Notes: generated by a model not told the origin, from the letters alone. A stretch of 5,779 bases of DNA from Clostridiales bacterium (GCA_012516295.1 JAAYWU010000200.1:1-5779); one strand, 5' to 3'; shown: positions 1-5,779, counted from the first letter of the stretch. Program-made: numbers and translations.

Positions 1-136
1 CAACCCCCACCGGAACGCTTCCGCCGGTAGCGGCAAGGATGTTATCACTCTTAAAGAAGATACCGGAACCGATGCAGATTCCGATGATCATCGCAATGGT
101 TGTGAAAAGACCGTAATTCCGTTTGATTCTATCCAA
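1..136 (-). CDS. Amino-acid permease, APC superfamily (N-terminal 45 codons; truncated by window edge)
   Basis: Reading down from position 136 gives an open frame that runs off the left edge: Asp-Arg-Ile-Lys-Arg-Asn-Tyr-Gly-Leu-Phe, then a hydrophobic first membrane segment with IGICIGSGIFF (residues 18-28), followed by KSDNILAATGG. The GSGIF motif in the unwound part of TM1 and the following K-S-D-N-x-L-x-x-T-G-G pattern are typical of APC-superfamily amino-acid transporters, closest in style to the serine/threonine exchanger (SteT) and LAT-like group. Such proteins usually have about 12 membrane segments and 430-480 residues, so only about a tenth is visible and the substrate cannot be told. 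The start is taken as TTG because an in-frame TGA lies two codons upstream and the only in-frame ATG (codon 16) falls inside TM1. The family call is fairly sure; the exact start is less so. It lies 84 bases beyond the iron-uptake genes and has a possible promoter of its own. Confidence 0.8.
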   Translation of the reverse strand, partial: MDRIKRNYGLFTTIAMIIGICIGSGIFFKSDNILAATGGSVPVGV

Positions 137-144
137 ATTTCATT

Positions 145-151
145 CTTCCTT
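145..151 (-). promoter_or_regulatory. Ribosome binding site of the permease (AAGGAAG)
   Basis: On the minus strand AAGGAAG lies 8 bases before the TTG at 136. This spacing supports TTG as the start. An ATG at 143-141 is closer to the site but opens only a four-codon frame (MKFG, then TAG) that overlaps the TTG. Confidence 0.5.
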
Positions 152-165
152 CTTTTCAAATTGCA

Positions 166-185
166 GTATGATTATTCTATCATAC
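166..185. repeat. Inverted repeat GTATGAT-6-ATCATAC (possible operator)
   Basis: A perfect 7-base dyad with a six-base centre lies 30 bases upstream of the permease start. It has no following T-run and is AT-rich, so it does not look like a Rho-independent terminator for the feo genes. Its overlap with the candidate -10 box fits an operator better. The regulator is unknown. Confidence 0.4.
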
Positions 186-202
186 ACAAACCACATTGAA
201 AA
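174..202 (-). promoter_or_regulatory. Possible promoter of the permease gene
   Basis: On the minus strand, TTTTCA (197-202; four of six bases match TTGACA) and TAGAAT (174-179; five of six match TATAAT) are separated by 17 bases. The -10 box sits inside the dyad at 166-185, which would place a DNA-binding protein on the promoter. The region is AT-rich, so chance matches are likely; this is a weak call. The permease could also be read from the feo transcript, as no clear terminator separates them. Confidence 0.3.
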
Positions 203-220
203 GCAGAATGAAACAAAATA

Positions 221-370
221 CTATTTTTTCTCCTTGCGCTTACAGGCTTGGCAGCAAGAACATTTCGAACAGTCCCCGCAGCAGCTATGCCTGTGTTTTA
301 TGGAATAGCGCACCGCCAACAGAAAAAGCAAGGCAATAATTGTAATAAGGATGTAATCCGCTATCTGCAT
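221..370 (-). CDS. FeoB-associated Cys-rich membrane protein (49 aa)
   Basis: The frame encodes 49 residues: a short polar start (MQIADY), one hydrophobic segment at about residues 6-20 (Ile/Leu/Ala-rich), a basic stretch with His (R21, K25, H26, R27, H28), then a cysteine cluster C30, C31, C34, C37, C39, C40 and C43, and a Lys/Arg-rich tail. One N-terminal TM plus a dense Cys cluster directly after feoB is the hallmark of the FeoB-associated Cys-rich membrane protein family (PF12669), found mostly in Firmicutes. The family is thought to assist Fe(II) transport in place of the FeoC of enterobacteria, but its molecular role is not settled; the cysteines could bind iron, a cluster or another metal. 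The positive residues after the TM suggest the Cys cluster is cytoplasmic. AGGAGG lies four bases before the ATG, and the gene starts 19 bases after the feoB stop, so it is the third gene of the feo operon. The identification is confident. Confidence 0.92.
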   Translation of the reverse strand: MQIADYILITIIALLFLLAVRYSIKHRHSCCGDCSKCSCCQACKRKEKK

Positions 371-374
371 AATT

Positions 375-380
375 CCTCCT
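375..380 (-). promoter_or_regulatory. Ribosome binding site of the Cys-rich gene (AGGAGG)
   Basis: A full AGGAGG on the minus strand, four bases before the ATG at 370-368 and inside the 19-base gap after feoB. Though the spacing is short, it fixes the start of this very small gene and supports that it is translated. Confidence 0.75.
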
Positions 381-389
381 ATCCGGCCA

Positions 390-2396
390 TCAATGGTAAA
401 AAATCAGTCCGATATGATAAACCAGGTACGCGACAATCCAGGCAATCCCCGTTTGATACAGTACGACGGCGACCGCGCTTCTCCTGCTGTTCATCTCATG
501 CCGGACCGCATTGATTGCGGCAACACACGGGGTATACAGCAGGGTGAAAATCAAAAACGACCATGCGGTCAGCGGCGTGAAGAGGGACGACAGCGCCGCC
601 GATAAGTTGGAAACGCTGGTTCCCGTTAAAACAGCCAGCGTGCTGACAACCGCTTCTTTCGCAGTAAAGCCGGTAATTAAAGCCGTGGACACACGCCAGT
701 CATTAAAGCCAAGCGGCGCGAACAACGGAGCGATTAACCGGCCGATACCGGCAAGCATGCTGTTTGCGCTGTCCGATACAACATTGATTCTTGTATCGAA
801 GGTCTGCAGGAACCATATGATGATGGTTGCCACAAAAATAACCGTAAACGCGCGGACTAAAAAGTCTTTCGCCTTATCCCATATCAGCAGTCCGACGCTC
901 TTCGCGCTTGGGAAACGGTAGTTGGGAAGTTCCATTACAAAAGGAACCGGATTTCCGTGGAATACTGTATTTTTCAGAATAAAACCGGTGACAATGCCAA
1001 CCAGCATCCCGATAATATACAGGGACGTCATCACAAGCGCCTGATGGTTTGGGAAAAAGGCCATGGTAAACACCGCATAAATCGGAAGCTTTGCGCTGCA
1101 GCTCATAAAAGGCGTCAGGAAAATCGTCATTTTGCGGTCCCGTTCACTCGACAGCGTGCGCGTCGCCATGATGGCAGGTACGGAACAGCCGAACCCGATC
1201 AGCATGGGGACGAAGCTGCGCCCGGAAAGGCCGATTTTTCGCAGCAGCTTGTCCATAACGAACGCGACCCTTGCCATATAGCCGCTGTCTTCCAGAATCG
1301 AAAGGAAGAAAAACAGGACGACGATGGTCGGCAGAAACGAAAGCACGCTTCCCACCCCGGCGAACACGCCGTCAATAATCAGGGAGTGCACAACCGGATT
1401 GATTCCGTAAGCGGTAAGCCCTGCGTCGGCAAGCCCGGTCACAAAATCAATCCCGGCGGACAAAGCCGCGCTTAATGCGCTTCCGATCACGCCGAAGGTA
1501 AGGTAGAAAACCAGCATCATAATCAGCAAAAAGATCGGTATGGCAAAATACTTATGTGTCAGAATATTATCCATTGCGACGCTGCGCAAATGTTCCTTCG
1601 ACTCACCCGTTTTCACAACCGTATCCGCACAGAGTTTCTCAATAAAGGTATAGCGCATATCCGCCAGCGCGGCTTCCCGGTCGGTTCCGAGCTCATGCTC
1701 CATTTCCGCAACGCTGTGCCCGACCATATCCTTTTCATTCTCGGAAAGGCCCAGCGCGTTGAGCATCGGTTCATCGCCTTCCACCAGCTTGGTCGCTGCG
1801 AAACGCGCGGGCACGCCGATCCGTTCCGCGTGATCCTCCACAAGATGGGCAACGGAGTGAATCGCCCTATGTACTGCGCCGGAGCAGAAATCCTGCCGCT
1901 TCGGAAGCTGTTTTGCACTCGCAGTCGCAATCGCTGTTTCGATCAGCTCGTCAATCCCGTCGTTTTTACTGGCCGAAATCGGAACCACCGGCACGCCAAG
2001 TTCATCCTGCAATTTTTGTATTTTAATGGTTCCGCCGTTCGCGCGGACCTCATCCATCATATTTAAAGCGACAACCGTCGGCAGATTCAATTCAATCAAC
2101 TGCAGGGTAAGATAGAGATTCCGTTCGATATTGGTCGCGTCAACAATATTGATAATCCCATCCGGATGGTGTTTCAGTAAAAAATCGCGCGTCACGATTT
2201 CTTCATTGGTATAGGGCGACATCGAATAAATACCCGGAAGATCGACTACCGTCGCGTCCCGATGGTTCCGGATAACCCCGTCCTTTCGATCAACCGTAAC
2301 GCCCGGGAAATTCCCAACATGCTGGTTGGAACCGGTCAGCTGATTAAAAAGCGTTGTTTTCCCACAGTTTTGATTTCCCGCAAGCGCAAAAATCAT
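390..2396 (-). CDS. feoB: Ferrous iron transport protein B (FeoB), GTP-dependent Fe(II) permease
   Basis: FeoB takes up Fe(II) through the cytoplasmic membrane using a cytosolic G-protein domain. This protein has 668 residues, usual for the Firmicutes form. The N-terminal G domain shows G1 GNQNCGKT (residues 7-14), G2 around T34 in GVTVDRK, G3 DLPG (52-55), G4 NMMD (112-115) and G5 SAS (141-143). A helical linker that regulates nucleotide binding spans about 160-270. The membrane part starts at about 284 and holds two Gate-type regions: LEDSGYMARVAF (368-379), GCSVPAIMATRTL (403-415; C404), MSCSAKLP (431-438), and near the C-terminus the YTPCVAAI motif (621-628; C624), followed by a last segment (about 641-664). 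The Gln in G1, where many FeoB have Pro (GNPNxGKT), leaves the catalytic Lys/Thr intact. The start follows the feoA stop by four bases, with its ribosome binding site inside feoA, so expression is probably coupled. No frameshift or truncation is seen. Confidence 0.98.
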   Translation of the reverse strand: MIFALAGNQNCGKTTLFNQLTGSNQHVGNFPGVTVDRKDGVIRNHRDATVVDLPGIYSMSPYTNEEIVTRDFLLKHHPDGIINIVDATNIERNLYLTLQLIELNLPTVVALNMMDEVRANGGTIKIQKLQDELGVPVVPISASKNDGIDELIETAIATASAKQLPKRQDFCSGAVHRAIHSVAHLVEDHAERIGVPARFAATKLVEGDEPMLNALGLSENEKDMVGHSVAEMEHELGTDREAALADMRYTFIEKLCADTVVKTGESKEHLRSVAMDNILTHKYFAIPIFLLIMMLVFYLTFGVIGSALSAALSAGIDFVTGLADAGLTAYGINPVVHSLIIDGVFAGVGSVLSFLPTIVVLFFFLSILEDSGYMARVAFVMDKLLRKIGLSGRSFVPMLIGFGCSVPAIMATRTLSSERDRKMTIFLTPFMSCSAKLPIYAVFTMAFFPNHQALVMTSLYIIGMLVGIVTGFILKNTVFHGNPVPFVMELPNYRFPSAKSVGLLIWDKAKDFLVRAFTVIFVATIIIWFLQTFDTRINVVSDSANSMLAGIGRLIAPLFAPLGFNDWRVSTALITGFTAKEAVVSTLAVLTGTSVSNLSAALSSLFTPLTAWSFLIFTLLYTPCVAAINAVRHEMNSRRSAVAVVLYQTGIAWIVAYLVYHIGLIFYH

Positions 2397-2400
2397 CCGC

Positions 2401-2625
2401 TTATCTCTCCTCCACTTCTATTTTTTTTGCATCGTCAATTCGGATTGTAAGTTCATAACCGCGAAGATGGATTTCGATGGGGTCGCCCATCGGCGCCACC
2501 TTGCGAACCATAACCTCCGTATGGGGAGTAAGCCCCATGTCGAGCAGCCTGCGCCGAAGCGCGCCCTCGCCGTTTACAGCAAGGATTTTTGATTTTTGGC
2601 CTATTCCCAGTTCATCTAATGTCAT
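2401..2625 (-). CDS. feoA: Ferrous iron transport protein A (FeoA)
   Basis: FeoA is a small cytosolic SH3-like protein that works with FeoB in Fe(II) uptake, probably by contacting its cytosolic part. The 74 residues cover the whole family domain: LRRRLLDMGLTPHTEV (23-38), the APMGDPIEI stretch (44-52), the RGYELTIR core (55-62) and a final KKIEVEE strand. The L-D-M-G-L-T-P and G-D-P-I-E motifs are diagnostic. A GGAGG at 2633-2637 lies seven bases before the ATG. It is a separate gene rather than fused to FeoB, as is usual in Firmicutes, and it is the first gene of the operon, 40 bases after the predicted transcription start. Loss of metal repression would be expected to raise its expression (inference from the dyad upstream). 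Confidence 0.96.
   Translation of the reverse strand: MTLDELGIGQKSKILAVNGEGALRRRLLDMGLTPHTEVMVRKVAPMGDPIEIHLRGYELTIRIDDAKKIEVEER
2405..2413 (-). promoter_or_regulatory. feoB ribosome binding site within feoA (GGAGGAGAG)
   Basis: A strong purine-rich site on the minus strand overlaps the last codons of feoA, 8 bases before the feoB ATG. Ribosomes finishing feoA would uncover or reuse it, which fits translational coupling and fixes the feoB start. Confidence 0.75.
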
Positions 2626-2651
2626 AACAAATCCTCCGTGTCCGATTGGTT

Positions 2652-2667
2652 GTTAGCCATTGCTAAC
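2652..2667. promoter_or_regulatory. Dyad GTTAGC-4-GCTAAC over the feo transcription start (probable metal-regulator operator)
   Basis: A perfect 6-base inverted repeat lies directly after the -10 box, where the predicted start of transcription (about 2665) falls. A bound protein here would block initiation, so the site looks like a repressor operator. GTTAG/CTAAC half-sites recall those of DtxR/IdeR-type iron regulators, but their spacing here (6 bases) is wider than in the classical DtxR site, and the site does not resemble a Fur box. The regulator is therefore an inference. Iron repression would make sense for feo genes. Confidence 0.6.
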
Positions 2668-2671
2668 TTAT

Positions 2672-2700
2672 ATTTTATTCCCGCCGCCGTGTTTTGTCAA
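2672..2700 (-). promoter_or_regulatory. feoA-feoB-Cys-rich operon promoter (sigma-A type)
   Basis: On the minus strand a perfect TTGACA (-35, positions 2695-2700) and TAAAAT (-10, 2672-2677; five of six match TATAAT) are separated by exactly 17 bases. The predicted start is near 2665, giving a leader of about 40 bases before the feoA ATG. This is the strongest promoter visible in the window and it lies downstream of the ldh terminator, so the feo operon is an independent unit. Confidence 0.85.
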
Positions 2701-2840
2701 GCGCCGGGAAAAGATTGTTAAATATTCTGAAATTCCCCTGTTTGCGTTCGAACTTCTATGAAAAATCACAACGATCTCCTGCGCTATTTACAGAATATGC
2801 CGCTCGGAAAAGCATTGCAAAATGGGAAATAAGGCAAATG
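2701..2840. other. Intergenic spacer between ldh terminator and feo promoter
   Basis: No gene could be supported here on either strand: the one plus-strand open frame crossing it (from 2694) continues antisense into ldh, with no family signature and no visible ribosome binding site. The part nearest the promoter is AT-rich on the upstream side and could help RNA polymerase binding, but a GC-rich stretch intervenes. An 8-base palindrome GTTCGAAC at 2746-2753 is probably chance. Confidence 0.5.
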
Positions 2841-2868
2841 AAAAAGGCGGTTCAGAACGAACCGCCTT
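2841..2868 (-). terminator. Rho-independent terminator after ldh
   Basis: A perfect 10-base stem (2844-2853 with 2859-2868, core GGCGGTTC/GAACCGCC) with a 5-base loop is followed on the minus strand by TTTTT at 2845-2841. It begins 5 bases beyond the ldh stop. The opposite strand has no T-run after the stem, so it acts on the minus strand only. It closes the metallopeptidase-aminopeptidase-ldh transcript. Confidence 0.93.
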
Positions 2869-2873
2869 GCAAA

Positions 2874-3818
2874 TCAGAAGTCAATCGTATTCAATACCGT
2901 TTGAATCGCCTGCGCGGAAGCCAGCAGTTTCTTCTGCTCCTCCTCGCTTAAAGGGATATCGAGGACTTTTTCGATCCCGCGGCTGCCGACAATCGCTGGG
3001 ATACCCATGCAGACTCCGCTGATACCGTAATGCCCTTCGATCAGGCTGGAAACCGGTAGGATGGAGTGCTCGTCGCGCAAGATACATTCGGCTATCCGGC
3101 GGACCGCCATGGCAATGCCATAATAGGTTGCACCCTTTTTGCGGATGATTTCATATGCGCTGTCCCGAACGCCTTCATAAAGCCGCTGCATGGTTTCCAT
3201 ATGCTTGAAATGCCCGCACAGCTCGCAAAAATGATCCAGCTCAACCCCGGAAACATTGGCGCTGCTCCAGACAGCCAGCTCGCTGTCGCCGTGTTCGCCG
3301 ATAATAAACGCATGAACGCTGCGGCTGTCCACTTTCAGATGCTGCCCCAAAAGATATTTCAGCCTTGCTGTATCCAACACCGTACCGGAACCGATGACGC
3401 GATTGGGAGGGAAGCCGGAAAGCTTCAGCGCGGCATAGGTCAGGATATCCACCGGATTCGATACAATCAGCAGAATCCCCTCGCACTGTCGCTTTTTAAT
3501 CTCGGGAATGATGCTCTTGAAAATTCCCACATTTTTCTTCACAAGATCCATGCGCGTTTCGTCCGGCTTTTGATTTGCCCCCGCGGTAATGATAATGAGC
3601 CCGCAGTCCCGGATATCGTCATAGCTTCCGGCATAAATTTCCATCGGGCGCGCAAAGGGCATACCATGGCTTAAATCCATCGCCTCTCCCTCTGCTTTGT
3701 CGCGGTTGGCGTCGATCAGAACCAGCTCGGAAAAGAGCCCGCTTTCCACAAGGCTGAACGCGGCGCTGGAACCGACAAGCCCGCACCCGATCATCGCGCA
3801 TTTTCGAACATTTACCAT
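2874..3818 (-). CDS. ldh: L-lactate dehydrogenase (NAD-dependent)
   Basis: The enzyme reduces pyruvate to L-lactate with NADH in the cytosol, regenerating NAD+ during fermentation. The 314 residues match the family length. The Rossmann fold has GCGLVGSS (11-18) and D36, the acidic residue that selects NAD. The substrate loop holds Q83, which marks lactate rather than malate dehydrogenase (where an Arg sits), and the catalytic R89. N121 (SNPVD), D149 and R152 (LDTAR) and the catalytic H176 (GEHGDSE) complete the active site, with T231 shaping the pocket. Of the two residues that bind fructose-1,6-bisphosphate in allosteric bacterial enzymes, the His (H169, position 188 in the common numbering) is kept while the Arg (position 173) is Lys154, so allosteric control is uncertain. 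GGGAGGG (3826-3832) lies seven bases before the ATG. The gene follows the aminopeptidase by 35 bases and ends at a strong terminator, so it is the last gene of its transcript. A hydroxyisocaproate dehydrogenase is unlikely given the loop sequence. Confidence 0.97.
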   Translation of the reverse strand: MVNVRKCAMIGCGLVGSSAAFSLVESGLFSELVLIDANRDKAEGEAMDLSHGMPFARPMEIYAGSYDDIRDCGLIIITAGANQKPDETRMDLVKKNVGIFKSIIPEIKKRQCEGILLIVSNPVDILTYAALKLSGFPPNRVIGSGTVLDTARLKYLLGQHLKVDSRSVHAFIIGEHGDSELAVWSSANVSGVELDHFCELCGHFKHMETMQRLYEGVRDSAYEIIRKKGATYYGIAMAVRRIAECILRDEHSILPVSSLIEGHYGISGVCMGIPAIVGSRGIEKVLDIPLSEEEQKKLLASAQAIQTVLNTIDF

Positions 3819-3853
3819 TTACATTCCCTCCCTTTTTTTCATCGCAAAAGCGG

Positions 3854-5092
3854 TTAATCGATTACAAAATCACCGTCTTTAAAGACCTGGATTTTTCGTC
3901 CGTCAAAAGTCGTGCCGACAATGCTCATATCGGCGCTGCCGAACATGAAATCACAATGGATTTTCGAATAATTGGAACCGAGCTTTTCCAGTTCCTCCCG
4001 TTTCATTTCCGTACCGTTTTTCAGGTTGTCGGGATAAGAAGCGCCCAGCGCAAGGTGGCAAGAGGCGTTTTCGTCAAACAGGGTATTCAAGAATAAAATT
4101 CCGGACTGGGAAATCGGGGAATTGTAAGGAACGAGCGCGACTTCTCCAAGGTAACAGCTTCCCTCGTCAAACGCTATCAGGTTTTTGAGCGTTTCCTGCT
4201 CTTTTTCCGCGTGGAAATCCGTTACCTTCCCGTCTTTGAAATCAAGGTAAAAATCTTCGATCATTTTCCCCTGATAGCTGAGCGGCTTCGTTGCGTAAAC
4301 GCGCCCCTGCACGCCGAATTTATACGGCATGGTGAACGATTCCTCGGTGGGCATATTGGGGTTAAACATCGCACCGTTCTGTGCCTGGCTGCAGCCGCCC
4401 GCCCAGATGTGGTCCTTAATCAGCTCCACCGTCAGGTCGGTTCCGGCTCCATTGGTGAAATGCAGCGATTGAAAACGGAGGTCGTTCAGGATTTTGTTGT
4501 GGCGCAGCAAATTCTGATTATGCCGTTTCCACTCTTCCACAGGGTCATTGTCCACGGAAATACGCACGCTTTTCAGCACCGCGTCCCACAAGGATTCGAG
4601 CGCCTCCTCTTCGCTGCGCTTCGGGAATACCTTCTTTGCCCAATCCACAGTAGGAATTGCAACAATGGACCATTGGCCGACATTCGCCAAGGTGTAATAT
4701 TCAAAAGGCTCGAACGCGGTTTCCTGCGCAATGCGGACGGTCTGCATTTTCTGCCCGTCAATATCCGCCATTAAACCCGGCGTAGCGGATTCAATGTATA
4801 GGAAACAGCATTTCTTGTCAATACAGTTCTTTTTCTGTTCGATGCGCCACGGGGCGATATTCGCCAGCGTTTCCGTGCTTTCATTTTGGAAAGCCATTTT
4901 TGTAATCTTCTCGTCATTCCAGAGCACGAGCACTTCCCCCGCGCCTGCCTTATAAGCTTCCTCCACGCAAATGCGCGCAAAATATGCACACTCCACAGAG
5001 GAGGAAAGCACCAGCATCTGCCCCTTCTGCACGTTTGCCCCAACGCAGACCGCAAGCCTTGCGTATTTCCGTAATATATCCTGTGAAACCAT
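3854..5092 (-). CDS. Aminopeptidase, M29 family (AmpS/PepS/AmpT-like)
   Basis: This cytosolic metallo-enzyme removes N-terminal residues from peptides, using two divalent metal ions (Zn or Co in studied members). The 412 residues match the family's usual length of about 410. The N-terminal domain (1 to about 200) opens with LRKYARLAVCVGANVQKGQ, typical of M29. The C-terminal catalytic part has NMPTEESF (246-253; E250), YLGEVALV (314-321; E317), CHLALGASY (345-353; H346 and Y353) and the IHCDFMFGS stretch (378-386; H379, D381). These correspond to the metal ligands and active-site Tyr of the Thermus AmpT and Staphylococcus AmpS enzymes, so it should be active. GGAGG at 5100-5104 lies seven bases before the ATG. 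It sits between a metallopeptidase gene and ldh with short gaps, which suggests peptide turnover for amino-acid supply, but the link to ldh is probably only positional. Specificity cannot be read from the sequence. Confidence 0.97.
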   Translation of the reverse strand: MVSQDILRKYARLAVCVGANVQKGQMLVLSSSVECAYFARICVEEAYKAGAGEVLVLWNDEKITKMAFQNESTETLANIAPWRIEQKKNCIDKKCCFLYIESATPGLMADIDGQKMQTVRIAQETAFEPFEYYTLANVGQWSIVAIPTVDWAKKVFPKRSEEEALESLWDAVLKSVRISVDNDPVEEWKRHNQNLLRHNKILNDLRFQSLHFTNGAGTDLTVELIKDHIWAGGCSQAQNGAMFNPNMPTEESFTMPYKFGVQGRVYATKPLSYQGKMIEDFYLDFKDGKVTDFHAEKEQETLKNLIAFDEGSCYLGEVALVPYNSPISQSGILFLNTLFDENASCHLALGASYPDNLKNGTEMKREELEKLGSNYSKIHCDFMFGSADMSIVGTTFDGRKIQVFKDGDFVID

Positions 5093-5159
5093 AAAACAAC
5101 CTCCGTTTTTTTAATAATCTTCCGAATCTGAAACGCATTTATACAAAGGAGGACCGAAG

Positions 5160-5779
5160 CTAGCCCCAGCCCTGCCTGCGCAGCTTTTTCCCTGTCTCCG
5201 CCAGCCGTTTCCGGCGTTCGCGGTAATCGGGAAGAACGGCTTCCACCAGCTTCCAGAACCGCGGGGAATGGTTATGTTCCCGTATATGCGCCAGCTCATG
5301 GACAACGACATAATCAATTTCTTCCGGGGCGGCCATCATCAGCTTCCATGTGAAATTGAGGCGGTTTTTTGCCGAACAGGAGCCCCAGCTCGTGTTCGCC
5401 GAGCCGATGCGGACACCCGACGGGGTTACCCCCATGACTTTCGAAAAGCGGGCAATCCGTTCCCGAATGTACTGTTCGGCAATCGACTGGTACAGGCGCT
5501 TAATCTGAAGCAGCATTTGTTCCTGCTCCTGCGGCATAACCGAAAAGCATATCCCGTCAAAGCCGCATTGGTCGGCGAGCTTTACCGGATACGCACAGCC
5601 CATCAGGGGCAGCAGAGAGCCGGCGCTGATGCGCAAGTTGCGGCGCGCCGCCGCGTCCTGCATGATCTGCGAGGATTTTTCCCGAATCCAATCCTGCTTT
5701 TCGCAAACGAAACGGTCGATTTCCCTTTGAGCCGCACGCAAAGGGGCGCGTACGATAACCCCGCCTTCCCTATTAATAC
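5160..5779 (-). CDS. YgjP-like zinc metallopeptidase (DUF45/M48-type), 5' end cut by window edge
   Basis: The visible 205 residues end at a TAG at 5162-5160. The frame stays open to the right edge, reading REGGVIVRAPLRAAQREIDRF near the edge, which is the usual N-terminal stretch of YgjP proteins; so the TTG at 5741 that could be taken as a start is internal. Conserved blocks are TSWGSCSAKNRLNFTWKL, then IDYVVVHELAHIREHNHS, with the zinc-binding HELAH at 5286-5300 and a third His in NHSPRFW. This is the YgjP-like metallopeptidase domain (PF01863), related to SprT/WSS1-type proteases. Members average about 230-240 residues, so roughly 30 are missing. It is thought to be a cytosolic protease of unclear substrate; no signal peptide can be judged because the start is absent. 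The aminopeptidase gene follows after 67 bases. Confidence 0.93.
   Translation of the reverse strand, partial: INREGGVIVRAPLRAAQREIDRFVCEKQDWIREKSSQIMQDAAARRNLRISAGSLLPLMGCAYPVKLADQCGFDGICFSVMPQEQEQMLLQIKRLYQSIAEQYIRERIARFSKVMGVTPSGVRIGSANTSWGSCSAKNRLNFTWKLMMAAPEEIDYVVVHELAHIREHNHSPRFWKLVEAVLPDYRERRKRLAETGKKLRRQGWG

Noticed and set aside
7..12. Unusual Gln in the FeoB G1 motif (GNQNCGKT) as a defect
   Set aside because: The Lys and Thr that bind nucleotide are intact and the variant is, to my knowledge, common among clostridial FeoB; it is noted in the gene entry only. The coordinates given here are residue-like; the codons lie at about 2355-2378.
218..230. AT-only inverted repeat (AAAATA/TATTTT) at the stop of the Cys-rich gene as a terminator
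   Set aside because: The stem has only A-T pairs with a one-base centre, too weak to fold as a terminator.
957..2066. Two long plus-strand open frames (957-1475 and 1554-2066) within feoB
   Set aside because: They lie antisense to a complete, intact feoB. Their translations are rich in His, Arg and Gln with no recognisable domain, as expected for shadow frames of a GC-balanced gene. Neither has a convincing ribosome binding site.
3066..3674. Plus-strand open frame of 202 codons opposite ldh, and a 187-codon one (4211-4774) opposite the aminopeptidase
   Set aside because: Both sit antisense to well-conserved enzymes, lack family motifs and have no promoter or ribosome binding site of note.
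3819..3842. Seven-codon frame (MKKREGM) ending directly before the ldh ATG
   Set aside because: It has no ribosome binding site of its own and merely overlaps the ldh one; a leader peptide is not supported.
5093..5159. Possible promoter between the metallopeptidase and aminopeptidase (TATAAA around 5135)
   Set aside because: No -35 match lies at a suitable distance, so an internal promoter is not supported; co-transcription is simpler.
5160..5741. TTG at 5741 as the start of the metallopeptidase
   Set aside because: The same frame continues open to the right edge and the upstream residues (GGVIVRAP) match the usual N-terminal part of YgjP proteins, so the gene simply continues outside the window.

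Overview
The window looks like part of the chromosome of an anaerobic member of the Firmicutes, most likely class Clostridia and perhaps an Oscillospiraceae-like lineage. The evidence is strong GGAGG-type ribosome binding sites, a near-consensus sigma-A promoter, a three-gene ferrous iron module that includes the small Cys-rich FeoB partner typical of Firmicutes, an L-lactate dehydrogenase and an M29 aminopeptidase. The lineage is inferred from gene content only. All six genes are on the minus strand, so transcription runs from high to low coordinates, and the two end genes are cut by the window edges.

Upstream block (5779 down to 2841): a YgjP/DUF45-type zinc metallopeptidase whose 5' end lies outside the window, an M29 metallo-aminopeptidase, and an L-lactate dehydrogenase (ldh). 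The gaps are short (67 and 35 bases) and no clear internal promoter is seen, so the three may be co-transcribed. The block ends at a clear Rho-independent terminator (2841-2868) just after ldh.

Iron block (2700 down to 221): a TTGACA-17-TAAAAT promoter with a GTTAGC/GCTAAC dyad over the predicted transcription start drives feoA, feoB and a 49-residue one-TM protein with seven cysteines in 14 residues. The last gene is short and easily missed; it belongs to the FeoB-associated Cys-rich membrane protein family. FeoA and FeoB are translationally spaced (4-base gap, feoB ribosome binding site inside feoA), and the small gene follows 19 bases after feoB. Together they form a GTP-dependent Fe(II) uptake system, probably repressed when metal is plentiful.

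Left edge (136 down to 1): the first 45 codons of an amino-acid permease of the APC superfamily, apparently starting at TTG, preceded by a possible promoter with an overlapping dyad.

No RNA genes, mobile elements, CRISPR arrays or long repeats were seen. No gene-free stretch exceeds 300 bases; the longest is 2626-2873. I see no convincing undescribed system. The points most worth a second look are the short Cys-rich gene, the feo operator, and the start of the truncated permease.
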